DNA of 64,000 bases from Deltaproteobacteria bacterium (GCA_020853705.1 JADYYK010000097.1:20686-84685), one strand, 5' to 3'; positions 51,125-63,500 are shown, counted from the first letter of the stretch. Notes: generated from the sequence alone by a model not told the origin. Numbers and translations are program-made.

Positions 51125-52773
51125 GGCTGGGCACGTCATACAAGCAGCACCCCGAGGCGGTGCGTGGACCCTGGGATGTCATCGTCATCGGCTCGGGCCT
51201 GGGCGGCCTGACCACCGCGGGCCTGCTGGCGCGACACAAGGGCAAGCGCGTGCTGGTGCTGGAGCGCCACTACACCGCGGGCGGCTTCACCCACGTCTTC
51301 ACGCGTCCCGGCTTCGACTGGGACGTCGGCGTGCACTACATCGGCGACGTGCACCGCGAGCGCTCGATGCTGCGGCGCGCCTTCGATCACCTCAGCGATG
51401 GCGAGCTGGCGTGGGCCGACATGGGCAAGATCTACGACACCATCATCATCGGCGACGACCGCTACGAGCTGCCCGCCGGGCGCAAGGCCTTCCGCGAGGC
51501 CATGGTGGGCTACTTCCCGTCGCGTGCGCAGGAGATCGACACCTACCTCGCGCGCATCCACGCCACCGTCAAGAAGGCGATGCCGTTCTTCGGCGAGAAG
51601 CTGCTGCCGGGCCCGCTGGCCAGGCTGGCCGGCCCGCTGCTGCGCTGGCCCGCCATGCGCGACGCCCGGCGCACGGTCAAGGACGTCATGGCCGAGATCA
51701 CCAGCGATCCGCGGCTGACCGCGGTGCTGACCGGGCAGTACGGCGACTACGGACTGCCGCCGGGGCAGGCCAGCTTCTTCATGCACGCGCTGCTGGTCGA
51801 GCACTACCTGCCCGGTGCGGCCTACCCGGTCGGCGGCTCGGGGCGCATCGCCGAGACCATGATGCCGGGCATCGAGGCCAGCGGCGGCCAGGTCGTGACC
51901 AGCGCCGAGGTCGCCGAGATCCTGATCGAGCGCGGCCGCGCCGTGGGCGTCAAGCTGGCCGATGGCGCCGAGGTGCGCGCCCCCGTGGTGGTCAGCGACG
52001 CCGGCTGGGCGCTGACCTTCAACCAGCTGGTCGCGCCCGAGCACGCCGCGCGGGCCGGGATCCAGACCCGGCTGCCCGGGGTCGAGCCGTCGTTCGCGCA
52101 CCTGTCGCTGTACGTCGGGCTGGATCGCGACGCCCAGCAGCTGGGGCTCAAGCCGTCCAACCTGTGGGTCTATCCGGACCAGGATCACGACCGCAACGTG
52201 GCGCGCTACACCGACGATCCCGCCGCGCCGATGCCGGTGGCGTACATGTCCTTCCCGTCGGCCAAGGATCCCGACTTCGCGCGCCGCCACCCCGGCAAGG
52301 CCACCATCGAGGTCATCGGGGTGGCGCCGTGGAAGTGGTTCTCGCGCTGGCAGGACTCGCGCTGGCACAAGCGCGGCGCCGACTATGACCAGTTCAAGGC
52401 CGAGCTGGCCGCGCGCCTGCGCGCCGAGCTCATCCGCCAGTGCCCGCAGGTCGAGCCGCACATCGTGCACGCCGAGCTGTCGACCCCGCTGTCGACGCGC
52501 CACTTCGCCGGCCATCCCCAGGGCGAGATCTACGGCCTGGCGCACACCCCGTCACGCTTCGAGGTGCGCTCGCTGCGGCCCGGCACCGCCATCCCCGGCC
52601 TGTACCTGACCGGGGCCGACATCTGCACCGCGGGCATCGGCGGTGCGCTGATGGGCGGCATGCTGACCGCGTCGCTGCTGGGTCGCAAGAACATGATCAG
52701 CGCCGTGCTGAAGGCGAAGCTGACCCCGCGGCCCCGCAAGCCCGAGGTCAAGTCACAGCCCGCCGCCGCCTGA
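51121..52773 (+). CDS. Retinol-saturase-like FAD oxidoreductase
   Basis: The 550-residue protein starts at ATG 51121, overlapping the TetR stop. VIVIGSGLGGLTTAGLLARH (from residue 21) is the FAD Rossmann motif, followed by GGFTHVFTRPGFDWDVGVHY. The C-terminal flavin segment reads GLYLTGADICTAGIGGALMGG. The layout fits all-trans-retinol 13,14-reductase (RetSat)/CrtI-type enzymes, which act on isoprenoid or other hydrophobic double bonds. The frame continues upstream through the repeat without stops, but the ATGA overlap and family alignment support this start. It is likely controlled by the adjacent TetR. Confidence 0.88.
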
Positions 52774-52797
52774 GTCGGCTGGCCGCGCGCTGCCAGG

Positions 52798-53592
52798 CTA
52801 CGGGCCGGCGACCTGGAGAGGGTTGTGGCCGGCCTTGCCCGACAGCACCACGAAGCTGCCGCTCCAGACTCCCCACGATGACGACTGCACGCCATGCTGG
52901 GCGCTGGCGGCGTAGCTGGGCTGGCCGGGGCGCGCCTCGACCAGCACGGTGCCACCGCGCGCGAAGTCGATGAGGCCAGCGTGCACCGCGGCGGTGCACA
53001 CCGAGGAGTCGTCGGTGTAGAGGCCGCTGCCCCACACTGACCCTGCGCTGCCCGCGGGCGAGCACTCGACCAGCCGCGCGCCGGTGCCGGTGCCCAGGCT
53101 GGCGAAGTCGTCGCCCCAGCCGATCGCGGTCGCGGCGCTGGAGGGTGCGCTGCTCAGCGGACCGGCGCTGACGACGACGAAGCTGCCGCGCCAGGCCGCC
53201 CAGCTGCCCGAGGTGACGCCGTTCTTGGTGGTGCCGGCGTAGCTCGGCTCGGCGGGGCGGATCTCGATCACGACCTCGGCGCCGGCGCCGGGCACCAGCA
53301 CGCCGGCGTGCTGGGCGGCGCTGCAGATCGAGGAGTCGTCGGTGTACACCCCGTTGCCCCACACGCTGCCGGGCCGGCCGCGAGCGGGGCAGTCGACGCT
53401 GAAGCGGGCGCCGTTGCGGCCGCGCGCCGCCTGCGCGTTGGCCTTCCAGCCGGTGCCCAGCCTGGGCAGCGCGGCGACCCCGGCCGGGCGTGGGCGGAGG
53501 CGCACGATGCTGCGCGCGCTGGCGGGGCCCAGGCCCAGGGCGGTGCAGGTGAGGGCCAGGGCGGCGGGGGCGACGAGACGGTGCCAGCGCAT
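52798..53592 (-). CDS. Secreted protein with two LCCL domains
   Basis: The 264-residue protein has a signal peptide (about 1-27) and two tandem LCCL domains, at about 65-141 and 174-250. Each carries VWG.G.YTDDSS.C.AA.HAG followed by PSYA and WRGSFVV or WSGSFVV. LCCL domains occur in eukaryotic proteins such as cochlin and in some bacteria, and bind lipids or glycans. Pairing two copies in a small bacterial protein is unusual. TACAAC 5 nt before ATG 53592 may be a weak -10. Confidence 0.88.
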   Translation of the reverse strand: MRWHRLVAPAALALTCTALGLGPASARSIVRLRPRPAGVAALPRLGTGWKANAQAARGRNGARFSVDCPARGRPGSVWGNGVYTDDSSICSAAQHAGVLVPGAGAEVVIEIRPAEPSYAGTTKNGVTSGSWAAWRGSFVVVSAGPLSSAPSSAATAIGWGDDFASLGTGTGARLVECSPAGSAGSVWGSGLYTDDSSVCTAAVHAGLIDFARGGTVLVEARPGQPSYAASAQHGVQSSSWGVWSGSFVVLSGKAGHNPLQVAGP

Positions 53593-53649
53593 GGCCAGTT
53601 GTACGCCCCGGGGCGAGGTTCGATCCGCCGCCGGGGGGCCCTCAGCTGG

Positions 53650-53655
53650 TAAGCT
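53650..53655 (+). promoter_or_regulatory. -10-like TAAGCT, leaderless start
   Basis: TAAGCT ends 6 nt before GTG 53662. Confidence 0.4.
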
Positions 53656-53661
53656 CCGGTC

Positions 53662-54633
53662 GTGGCGGACAAGCCGAAGCAGGCATCGAGGTGGGCGTGG
53701 CTGCTGGTGATTCCCGTCGGGGCGGCGGTGGCGGGCTACATCCTGTTCAAGCAGTGGTTCGACAAGCGCCGGGCCCTCCACGACAAGGGCACCATCTCCA
53801 GCACGGTGCGCCTGGATGACGGCACCATGGTCGCGGTCGAGTCGGTGGTCATCACCGACCGTCACAAGGACACCACCACCGACCAGTGGGTCGATACCGA
53901 GGAGACCTTCTGGCGCCTGCGCTCGTGGCAGCCCCAGGACAACAAGGTGCTGGCGCGCAAGCTGATCGACGGCCAGGCCGAGTGCGTCGCAGCCCGGGCG
54001 GCGCGGCTGTGGTGTCGCTGGGATGACACCGTGCGTCTGCTCGACGCCAGGCTCGAGGTCCGGGGCGAGGTCCACAAGGCGCGCGCCGAGCGGCTGCAGG
54101 TCGACACCGAGGGCCGGCTCATCACCATGGGCGCCGACGGCACCCCGCAGCGCACCGACCCGGTCACCATGCAGGTCAGCGGCGGGGCCGCGGCGGCCGC
54201 GGCGCCCACGCGCGGCAACGGTGGGCTGTCGCCGATGATCCAGGTCGGTGGCGCGCTGTACGAGCTGTCGGTCAAGCCCGGCCAGCTGCGCGCCGTCCTG
54301 CACCGGGTCAAGGGCAGCAGGTCGAAGTACATCCAGCCGCAGCAGAGCTTCCTGGCCGACGGCTTCCTGACCGACGACAGCGGCAAGCCGGGGGCGGGGC
54401 TGGCGCTGCCCGACGGCTTCTTCCTGGTGCACCACGACACCGTGGACGCCGACACGCCGCGCAAGCTGTCGCGGCTGAACCTGGACGGCAAGGTGATCTG
54501 GACCGCGCCGGTGCCCGAGCTTCCGCGGCAGGGCGCGCTGGAGAAGGACGGCGTGGTGCTGACCGGGGCGCGCTGGTCGGTCAAGCTGGCGCTGAAGGAC
54601 GGCCGCAAGCTGTGGCAGAACGAGCTGAATTGA
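53662..54633 (+). CDS. Membrane-anchored propeller-like protein
   Basis: The 323-residue protein starts at GTG 53662. A transmembrane helix (about 12-30) precedes a beta-rich region with WRLRSWQPQDNKVLARKL, DDTVRLLDARLEVRG and SRLNLDGKVIWTAPVPEL, like WD/PQQ blades. It shares anchor-plus-propeller layout with the protein at 40805. The following small gene starts near its stop. Confidence 0.72.
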   Translation: MADKPKQASRWAWLLVIPVGAAVAGYILFKQWFDKRRALHDKGTISSTVRLDDGTMVAVESVVITDRHKDTTTDQWVDTEETFWRLRSWQPQDNKVLARKLIDGQAECVAARAARLWCRWDDTVRLLDARLEVRGEVHKARAERLQVDTEGRLITMGADGTPQRTDPVTMQVSGGAAAAAAPTRGNGGLSPMIQVGGALYELSVKPGQLRAVLHRVKGSRSKYIQPQQSFLADGFLTDDSGKPGAGLALPDGFFLVHHDTVDADTPRKLSRLNLDGKVIWTAPVPELPRQGALEKDGVVLTGARWSVKLALKDGRKLWQNELN

Positions 54634-54656
54634 GCAGCGACCCGGGCGCGGGTGGG

Positions 54657-55022
<366 letters not shown>

Positions 55023-55058
55023 CTGGCACTGCTGGGCGAGGAACCCGTGGATGACGGG

Positions 55059-55064
55059 TAAGAT
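55059..55064 (+). promoter_or_regulatory. -10-like TAAGAT, leaderless start
   Basis: TAAGAT ends 7 nt before ATG 55072 and favours that start over ATGs at 55051 and 55063. Confidence 0.45.
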
Positions 55065-55071
55065 GATCGTC

Positions 55072-56559
55072 ATGAGTGCATGGCGGTGGGGCTGGGTCGT
55101 CGTGATGCTCGGGCTGGCGGGGCCGGCGGGGCCGGCGGGGGCGACGCCGGTGGCGCCAGGCGGCACCAAGGCGGGCACCAAGGCGGGCGCCAAGGCGGGC
55201 GCCAAGGGCAAGCCGGCGCCGGAGCCCGCGCAGTCCAAGGTGATGCAGCGCGCGGTGGCGGCGTTCCACAAGGGTGACCTGCAGTCGGCGTCGATCGAGT
55301 TTCACAAGGTGACCAGCGGCGAGACCGCGGACGTGCCGCGGGTGGTGATGGACGCGGAGCTGTACCAGGCGCGCGCGCTGACCCAGCTCGGACTGAGCAG
55401 CGCGGCGCTGATGATGTTCGACAAGATCATCACTGCGGGGCCCGGGCATGCGCACCACGGCGAGCTGGCGCGCTGGCTCGGCGAGCTGGCCGACCGGTCG
55501 GGTGCAGAGTCGGACGCGACCTACCGGCTGGCGACGCTGGGGCCCGAGGCGCTGGATGCGCCGGGGCTGGCGGCGGCGCGCCCGCGCCGGCTGCTGCAGA
55601 TCGCGCGTCAGGCCCTCGACAGCAACGACTTCGAGGGCGCGGCGAGGTCCCTCGGCCAGGTGCCCGGCGGCGTGCCCGAGTGGGGCGAGGCCCAGCTCGC
55701 GCTGGCGACCGTGCTGTTCAGGCAGGGCCAGCCGGAGCGGGCCGTGCCGCTGCTGGAGACGTTGGCGCAGGGGCAGCCCGAGCCGCTGCGCACGCGGGCG
55801 CTGTGGAACCTCGGCGTGGTGCTCGATCTCGAGCAGCCGGCCAGGGCGGCCGAGGTCTTCGAGCGCATCGCGCCGGGGCCGCAGTGGGCCGCCGCGCAGC
55901 TGGCGGCGTCGCTGGCGCGGCTGCGCGCGGGGACGGGCTTCGTCGGGGTCGAGGTGCCGGGGCTGGTCGGGCTGCGCCTGGATGGTGACCCTGGCCTGCT
56001 GCACGCGCTGATCTACCTCGACTACTGCCGGAAGCGCGCCAAGAGTCGGCCGCTGCTCGGCATCGCCGCGCGGCGCGGGGCGCTGGGCAAGGCCATCGCA
56101 GAGCTCCTGCAGCGCTTCGCCGACGAGGACGGTGAGCTGCTGCGGTCGGTGCGCACGGCGCTCGGGCGCCCGCCCGCGTCGCGGCCGCCGGGCACCGAGC
56201 TGGATCACCTGCTGGCGGCGCTGCTGACGTCGCCGCGGGGACGCGCGGCGCTGGCGCGGGTGGCCGAGGTCGAGCGCGAGGATGCGACCTGGAAGGCGCT
56301 GGATCCGGCCTACCGGACCACGCAGGTCGCGGCCGAGGCGCTCGAGGACCTGACCATCAACCGGGTGCTGGCCGAGGATGTCGCCGGCAAGTGGCTGCGC
56401 GGGCAGCTCGAGCGGCTCGCCGAGGTGTTGCCGCAGTTCCAGCCCGGCAAGGCCCGGCTCGGCGTGGTCGAGGTGGTGGCGGGCCGGCCGGTGGCCCCTG
56501 GCAAGACCGGCCTCCGGGTGACCGCGGCGGCGTGTCGACCGCCAGTTCTGGCCCCTTGA
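55072..56559 (+). CDS. Exported TPR-repeat protein
   Basis: The protein has 495 residues from ATG 55072. A signal peptide (MSAWRWGWVVVMLGLAGPAG) is followed by a Lys/Gly/Ala repeat (KAGTKAGAKAGAK) and helical repeats of TPR type, for example AVAAFHKGDLQSASIEFHKV, ALTQLGLSSAALMMFDKI, and AQLALATVLFRQGQPERAVPLLE. It is probably a periplasmic scaffold. ATGs at 55051 and 55063 are possible alternative starts. The next gene begins 26 bp after the stop with its own box. Confidence 0.78.
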   Translation: MSAWRWGWVVVMLGLAGPAGPAGATPVAPGGTKAGTKAGAKAGAKGKPAPEPAQSKVMQRAVAAFHKGDLQSASIEFHKVTSGETADVPRVVMDAELYQARALTQLGLSSAALMMFDKIITAGPGHAHHGELARWLGELADRSGAESDATYRLATLGPEALDAPGLAAARPRRLLQIARQALDSNDFEGAARSLGQVPGGVPEWGEAQLALATVLFRQGQPERAVPLLETLAQGQPEPLRTRALWNLGVVLDLEQPARAAEVFERIAPGPQWAAAQLAASLARLRAGTGFVGVEVPGLVGLRLDGDPGLLHALIYLDYCRKRAKSRPLLGIAARRGALGKAIAELLQRFADEDGELLRSVRTALGRPPASRPPGTELDHLLAALLTSPRGRAALARVAEVEREDATWKALDPAYRTTQVAAEALEDLTINRVLAEDVAGKWLRGQLERLAEVLPQFQPGKARLGVVEVVAGRPVAPGKTGLRVTAAACRPPVLAP

Positions 56560-56574
56560 GCCAGGACCGGGGAG

Positions 56575-56580
56575 TACCAT
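56575..56580 (+). promoter_or_regulatory. -10-like TACCAT, leaderless start
   Basis: TACCAT ends 5 nt before ATG 56586. Confidence 0.4.
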
Positions 56581-56585
56581 CGGGC

Positions 56586-57437
56586 ATGGCTGAAGCTCAG
56601 AGCGACCAGGGGCTGCTGGGGCCGGACTCGGTGGCCTGGAAGGTGATCGGGCATCCCGCGGCGACCGGGATCGGTGGTCTGCGCACCTTGATGATCGAGG
56701 CGCTGCACCCGCTGGCCATCGCCGGGGTGGCCCAGCACAGCGCCTACCAGCAGCGGCCGCTGGAGCGGCTGCAGCGCACCTACTACTACGTGGTGGCGAC
56801 GGTGTTCGGTGACCGCGCGACCGCGCACGCGGCGGCGCAGCGGGTGCGCATGGTGCACAAGCGGGTGCGGGGCATCGATCCGGTGACCGGCGCGGCCTAC
56901 AGCGCCGACGATCCCGATACCCAGGTCTGGGTCCACACCGTGCAGTGGTACTCGTACCTGGTGGCCTATCGCCGCTTCGTCGGGCGCCTGAGCGCGGCGG
57001 ACGAGGATCGCTACATGGCCGAGGGCGTGCGCATCGCCACGCTGGTCGGCACCCCGGCCGAGCGGGTGCCCGCCACGGTGGCGGCGGCGCGGGCCTACTT
57101 CGCGTCGGTGCGGCCGCGGCTGTGCGTGTCGGACGGCGCGCGCGCGGCCATCGATCTGGTGCTGCACGGCCGCTTCAGCCTGGAGGTCGCGCACATCTAC
57201 TTCCTGGTCCGCATCATGGCCAGCGCGGCGCTGGCGACGGTGCCGCGCGATCTGCGCAAGCTGGCGGGGATCGATCGTCCCCGCGAGGCCGACGCGCTGG
57301 CGGTCACGGCGGCGCGCCCGCTGCTGGCGGCGCTGACGCTGCCCTGGGTGCGCGGCAACGAGTGGATCGTGGTCGGCAAGGACGCCCAGCGTGTGCGCGA
57401 GCGCGCGCAGCAGGGGCGGGGGCGGCGCGCCGCCTGA
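56586..57437 (+). CDS. MpaB/DUF2236-family oxygenase-like protein
   Basis: The 283-residue helical protein has the DUF2236 landmarks: DSVAWKVIGHPAATGIGGLRTLMIEALHP in outline, GVAQHSAY, RVRMVHKRVRG, ADDPDTQVWVHTVQ and HIYFLVRIM. The spaced His residues would bind heme b, as in rubber-oxygenase and MpaB relatives. The substrate is unknown. The protein is probably cytosolic. Confidence 0.87.
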   Translation: MAEAQSDQGLLGPDSVAWKVIGHPAATGIGGLRTLMIEALHPLAIAGVAQHSAYQQRPLERLQRTYYYVVATVFGDRATAHAAAQRVRMVHKRVRGIDPVTGAAYSADDPDTQVWVHTVQWYSYLVAYRRFVGRLSAADEDRYMAEGVRIATLVGTPAERVPATVAAARAYFASVRPRLCVSDGARAAIDLVLHGRFSLEVAHIYFLVRIMASAALATVPRDLRKLAGIDRPREADALAVTAARPLLAALTLPWVRGNEWIVVGKDAQRVRERAQQGRGRRAA

Positions 57438-57510
57438 GGGGGTGGGGCGGTTCGCGCGCGGTCAGCGCGGACGTCGGCGCTGGGCGCTGGGCGCGCGCGC
57501 GCGGGCGCGG

Positions 57511-58197
57511 TCAGCTGCGGCGCAGCTTGAGGGCGAGGTGGCTGCGCGACAGGCGGACCTCGCCGGCGGGGGTCAGGCCGGCGTTGCGCGCGGCAGCGGT
57601 GAAGTCGGCCTCGGGCAGCACGTCCTCGGGGTGCACCAGCCAGAGCAGGCCGCCGCCGGTGCGCAGGCGCGCGGCCAGCGCGGGGATGCCGGCGAGATCG
57701 GAGCGATGCTCGACGCCCAGGAAGGCGACGTCCAGGGTGCCCTCGGGATCCAGGTCGGGCACCCGCTCGCCGAGCTCGCGCTCGAGCTCGGGGTCGAGCA
57801 CCGCGAGCAGCGCGACCTTGCTGCCACGCTTGACCCCGAGCTCGTCGAGCAGGCCGCTGCCCTGCTCCTCGATGAGGCGCTTCCATTCCACGGCGTGGCG
57901 ACCCAGGTGCAGGACGACGTCGCCGTGCTCGCGCGTGGTCAGCGACAGCTGGCCGCTGTGGGCGTCGACCTCGATGGACTCGATGTCGCTGTAGGGGATG
58001 TGCAGGTGGAAGTCGCTGCCGTGGCGGCCGGTGCGGTCGGTGCGGAAGCGCAGCTCGTCCTCGCCGAGTACGGCCGAGCCATTGCGCAGATCGCGCGGGT
58101 TCTTGCTCTGCTGCAGCTTGCAGCCGGTCTCGCGCGGGGCCGGCTTGCGACCTTTGCGCTGCGACTGGTACGGACCGTCGGGGACTCGCGAACCCAT
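57511..58197 (-). CDS. DUF3052-like cytosolic protein
   Basis: The 228-residue protein has two parts. Residues 35-105 form a small beta domain (LRFRTDRTGRHGSDFHLHIPY, VDAHSGQLSLTT). Residues 115-228 resemble DUF3052 in outline (GSKVALLAVLDPELER, DLDPEGTLDVAFLGVEHR, GGGLLWLVHPED, GLTPAGEVRLSRSHLALKL). Function is unknown. ATG 58197 follows a TAGCCT box by 6 nt on the minus strand. Confidence 0.72.
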   Translation of the reverse strand: MGSRVPDGPYQSQRKGRKPAPRETGCKLQQSKNPRDLRNGSAVLGEDELRFRTDRTGRHGSDFHLHIPYSDIESIEVDAHSGQLSLTTREHGDVVLHLGRHAVEWKRLIEEQGSGLLDELGVKRGSKVALLAVLDPELERELGERVPDLDPEGTLDVAFLGVEHRSDLAGIPALAARLRTGGGLLWLVHPEDVLPEADFTAAARNAGLTPAGEVRLSRSHLALKLRRS

Positions 58198-58203
58198 GGC
58201 CCG

Positions 58204-58209
58204 AGGCTA
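58204..58209 (-). promoter_or_regulatory. -10-like TAGCCT, leaderless start
   Basis: TAGCCT on the minus strand lies 6 nt before ATG 58197. Confidence 0.4.
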
Positions 58210-58229
58210 CCCGAAATCGGGCCCGGCGC

Positions 58230-58883
58230 TCAGGTCTTGACGTTGGGCTCGCGCATCAGGAACGGCGAGGTGACCTGGAAGTCGACCGCGCGCTCGCGGC
58301 CGTCGATGCGCAGGGTGACCGAGAGCGTGAAGTGCATGCCCATGGTGTTCCAGGGGTTGCCGCCGCCGATGGCGGTCCAGTTGGGCGCGGTGAGGTCGAA
58401 GCTGGTGCGCAGCTCCTGCCCGGGCGACAGCGTGAGATCCCAGGGAATGTAGCTGTTCGAGTCGGGCGACCACTGCTGCGGGTTGCGCGCCTGGAGCTGT
58501 GACAGCTCGCGCTTGCTGCCCTCCTCGTCGAGGCGGACGCTGACCAGCTCGATGCGCGCCGGGGTGTCGCCGGCGCTGGCGCGCAGCAGGAGCTGCACGC
58601 GCGACTGCTCGCAGGCGGCCTCGGCGGCGTCGGACTTGGCGCTGACGCCGAGCGCACGCTTGGCCTTGGCCTTGCCAGCCCCATCGGAGATGTCGGCGGT
58701 CTGGCAGTCGTCGGCGACCACGGCGGACAGGATCGAGGCCTCGACGGTGACCTCGTGGGCTGCCGGGCTGGGCGAGGCCGTGGGCGTCGTGCCGGGCGGG
58801 CCGGCCTGGCGGTCGACCCGGCTGCAGCTGGTGGCGAGCAGCGCGAGGGTGAGGGTGCCGAGGGCGGGGCGCAGCAGGGTCAT
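58230..58883 (-). CDS. Hypothetical lipoprotein
   Basis: The protein has 217 residues from ATG 58883, chosen because TATCAT lies 7 nt upstream and the lipobox ATSC then falls at residue 20; ATG 58901 is an alternative. After a Pro/Ser/Thr linker the mature part is beta-rich ([57 protein letters not shown]), an Ig-like or carbohydrate-module pattern with paired Cys. No family is recognised. Confidence 0.72.
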   Translation of the reverse strand: MTLLRPALGTLTLALLATSCSRVDRQAGPPGTTPTASPSPAAHEVTVEASILSAVVADDCQTADISDGAGKAKAKRALGVSAKSDAAEAACEQSRVQLLLRASAGDTPARIELVSVRLDEEGSKRELSQLQARNPQQWSPDSNSYIPWDLTLSPGQELRTSFDLTAPNWTAIGGGNPWNTMGMHFTLSVTLRIDGRERAVDFQVTSPFLMREPNVKT

Positions 58884-58890
58884 GGAGGTG

Positions 58891-58896
58891 ATGATA
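58891..58896 (-). promoter_or_regulatory. -10-like TATCAT, leaderless start
   Basis: TATCAT on the minus strand lies 7 nt before ATG 58883 and differs from TATAAT at one base. Confidence 0.45.
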
Positions 58897-58971
58897 CGCA
58901 TGATCGAGGGGGGCGATCTCGCGCGAGGGGCCTCCATGTCAGCCGGACGGGTCGGTGGCGCGGGGTTCGGG

Positions 58972-58977
58972 TACAAT
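58972..58977 (+). promoter_or_regulatory. -10-like TACAAT, leaderless start
   Basis: TACAAT ends 6 nt before GTG 58984. Confidence 0.45.
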
Positions 58978-58983
58978 GGCGCG

Positions 58984-61307
<2,324 letters not shown>

Positions 61308-61311
<4 letters not shown>

Positions 61312-62087
61312 CCCTGTATGCGCTGATCCTGCTCGTGCACTCGTACCTGCGCTGGGGCGTGGTGGCGCTGCTGGTCACGGTGCTGGTGCGCAGCCGGCGC
61401 GGCTGGTCGCGCGATCTCGGCTGGGGTCCTGGCGACGAGCGCAGCCAGCGCGCGCTGCTGGTCGCGGTCGACATGCAGCTCGTCCTCGGCCTGCTGATGT
61501 ACCTGTGGCTGAGCCCCATCGTGCGCGCCTTCATGTCGGATCCGCGCCACGCCGTGAAGGAGGCCACGCTGCGCTTCTTCGCCATCGAGCACATCCTCGG
61601 CATGGTGGTCGGCGTGGTGGTGCTGCATGTCGGGCGGGTGCGCTCGCGGCGCGCGGCGACCCAGCGGCTGCGCCACCGGCGGGTCTGGGTCAGCACCCTG
61701 GTGGCGACGCTGATCATGGTGGGGTCGATCCCGTGGCCGCCGCTGAAGTATGCCCGGCCGCTGCTGCGCGACGGCAGCGTGCTGACCGCGGCGCGCGCCA
61801 CGGCGCCGCCGCGCTGTCCGCCCAGCTTCCAGGTGCGCTGTGTCAGCTGTCACGGCGCCAGCGGGCGCGGCGACGGGCCGGCGGCGTACTCGCTGCATCC
61901 GCGGCCGCGCGACTTCACCGACCGACGCTGGCAGGCCACGCGCACCGCGACCGAGCTGGCCGCGGTCATCCGGGACGGCGGCGCCGCGCACGGCCTCAGC
62001 GTGTCGATGCCGTCACACCGCGAGCTGTCGCCGACCACCATCGACACCCTGGTCGGCTGTGTGCGCGGCTTCGGCGCGCCGTTCTGA
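61308..62087 (+). CDS. Four-helix membrane protein fused to cytochrome c
   Basis: The 259-residue protein starts at GTG 61308, overlapping the previous stop. The N-terminal ~150 residues hold about four membrane helices with His residues ([39 protein letters not shown]). A periplasmic cytochrome c domain follows: [16 protein letters not shown] (about 179), then [14 protein letters not shown] and [10 protein letters not shown] with a Met ligand. The membrane part could bind heme b. The protein probably passes electrons between the membrane quinone pool and periplasmic cytochromes (inference). A heptamer tandem repeat begins in its stop codon. Confidence 0.83.
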
Positions 62088-62140
62088 CGCCTGACGCCTG
62101 ACGCCTGACGCCTGACGCCTGACGCCTGACGCCTGACGCG
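62085..62140. repeat. Tandem heptamer TGACGCC, eight copies
   Basis: Seven TGACGCC copies plus one TGACGCG follow with no interruption. The first copy contains the stop codon of the cytochrome fusion. Because the period is 7, TGA recurs in all three frames. The array fills nearly the whole gap to the end of the convergent gene at 62143. Confidence 0.95.
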
Positions 62141-62142
62141 GG

Positions 62143-63429
62143 CTACAGCACGGTGTTGCCCGCGGGCACCAGCTCGCGCAGGGCCGCCGCGAAGTCCAGC
62201 GTGGGCGACAGCGCGCCCAGCACCGCGGCGGCGCCCAGACGCTGCCGCCACAGCAGCAGCGCCGGCGCCGGCAGCCGGAGATCGCCGCCGGCGGCCAGCG
62301 TGCGCGTGAAGTCGACGAAGCGCGCCGCCCACGCCGCGGTCCAGGTGAAGCGGCCGCCGCGGAAGGGCGCCGCCAGGTGGCCCTCCCAGTCGCGGTAGCT
62401 CGAGCGATCGAAGCTGCGCGCGGAGACCACCAGCCCCTCCTCGTGCAGGGCGTGGCGGAAGGCCTCGCCGCCGCGGTTCCACTGATCGGTGGCCAGCAGC
62501 GCGCGCCACAGCCGGCGCTCGCAGTCGACCACGGCGGGCGCGAGCTCCACGGTGCAGCCGTAGTCGAGGCAGGCCACCACGCCGGGCTGGACCAGGAAGT
62601 TGCCGGGGTTGGGATCGGCGTGCAGCAGGCCGTGCGCCAGCGGGCTGCCCCAGCTGAAGCGGAAGATGGCGCGCGCCGCGACCTCCGCCTCGGGGCTGCC
62701 GGGGGTCAGGCTACCCAGCGGCTGGCCCGCCATGCGCTGCATGGTCAGCACGCGGCGCGACGACAGCGCGGCGCTGACCTCGGGGATGGCCAGATCGCGA
62801 GCGCCGGCCCAGGCGCGGCGGAAGCGCGCGGCGGCGGCGGCCTCGGCGCCATAGTCGAGCTCCGCCAGCAGGGCGCGGCGCAGCTCGGCCAGGGCCTCGG
62901 CGTCGAGCGCGCGCGCCACCGCGACGCCGGCCAGCTCGCGCAAGAGATCGCGCGCGGCGAGGTCGTCGCTCAGGGCGGCGGCGACGCCGGGATACTGCAC
63001 CTTGACCGCGAGCTCCGCGCCGTCATGGCCGGTGGCGGCGTGGACCTGGCCCAGCGAGGCGGCCGCGAACGGCGCCGGCTCCCAGCGCGCGAACAGCTCT
63101 TCGGGGGGGCGCCCGAGATCCTCGATCACCACCTCGCGCACCGCCTCCGCGGGCAGCGCCGGCACCGCGTCACACAGCGCGGCCAGCGCGGCGCGCGCCT
63201 CGGGCGGGGGCCCGGCGCCGAGGTAGCCCAGCAGCTGGGCCGCCTTGGCCACGCCGCCCTTGAGCGCCCCGGCCTCGCGCGCGCGCGCCAGCCCCTCGGC
63301 GCGCGCCCCGGCGCCCCGGCCATCGACGTCGTCCTGGCCCTGACCGCGGAAGATGGCGACCAGCCGGGCCGCGGCGCGGCTTCCGGCGACGCGCAGGCCG
63401 GCCTTGAAGCGCTCTCCCTTGCGACTCAC
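62143..63429 (-). CDS. ABC1/UbiB-family atypical kinase
   Basis: The 428-residue protein starts at GTG 63429 (MSRKGERF). It carries the family motifs APFAAASLGQVHAA (Ala-rich loop), AVKVQYPGV (kinase Lys), HADPNPGNFL and LDYGCTVEL. The KxGQ motif is present as KAAQ in GGVAKAAQLLGYL, with Ala replacing Gly. Relatives act in ubiquinone biosynthesis or lipid handling. No Ubi genes are nearby. CATTCT 7 nt upstream could be a weak -10. Confidence 0.87.
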   Translation of the reverse strand: MSRKGERFKAGLRVAGSRAAARLVAIFRGQGQDDVDGRGAGARAEGLARAREAGALKGGVAKAAQLLGYLGAGPPPEARAALAALCDAVPALPAEAVREVVIEDLGRPPEELFARWEPAPFAAASLGQVHAATGHDGAELAVKVQYPGVAAALSDDLAARDLLRELAGVAVARALDAEALAELRRALLAELDYGAEAAAAARFRRAWAGARDLAIPEVSAALSSRRVLTMQRMAGQPLGSLTPGSPEAEVAARAIFRFSWGSPLAHGLLHADPNPGNFLVQPGVVACLDYGCTVELAPAVVDCERRLWRALLATDQWNRGGEAFRHALHEEGLVVSARSFDRSSYRDWEGHLAAPFRGGRFTWTAAWAARFVDFTRTLAAGGDLRLPAPALLLWRQRLGAAAVLGALSPTLDFAAALRELVPAGNTVL

Positions 63430-63500
63430 GACGCGTAGAATGCCACGACTGGCCGGTCCGACGCGCGGCCTCCGCGCTGACCACGCTCGGCGGGCGGCGG

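Noticed and set aside
62085..62140. Possible CRISPR-like array
   Set aside because: The unit is 7 bp with no spacers; this is a simple tandem repeat.
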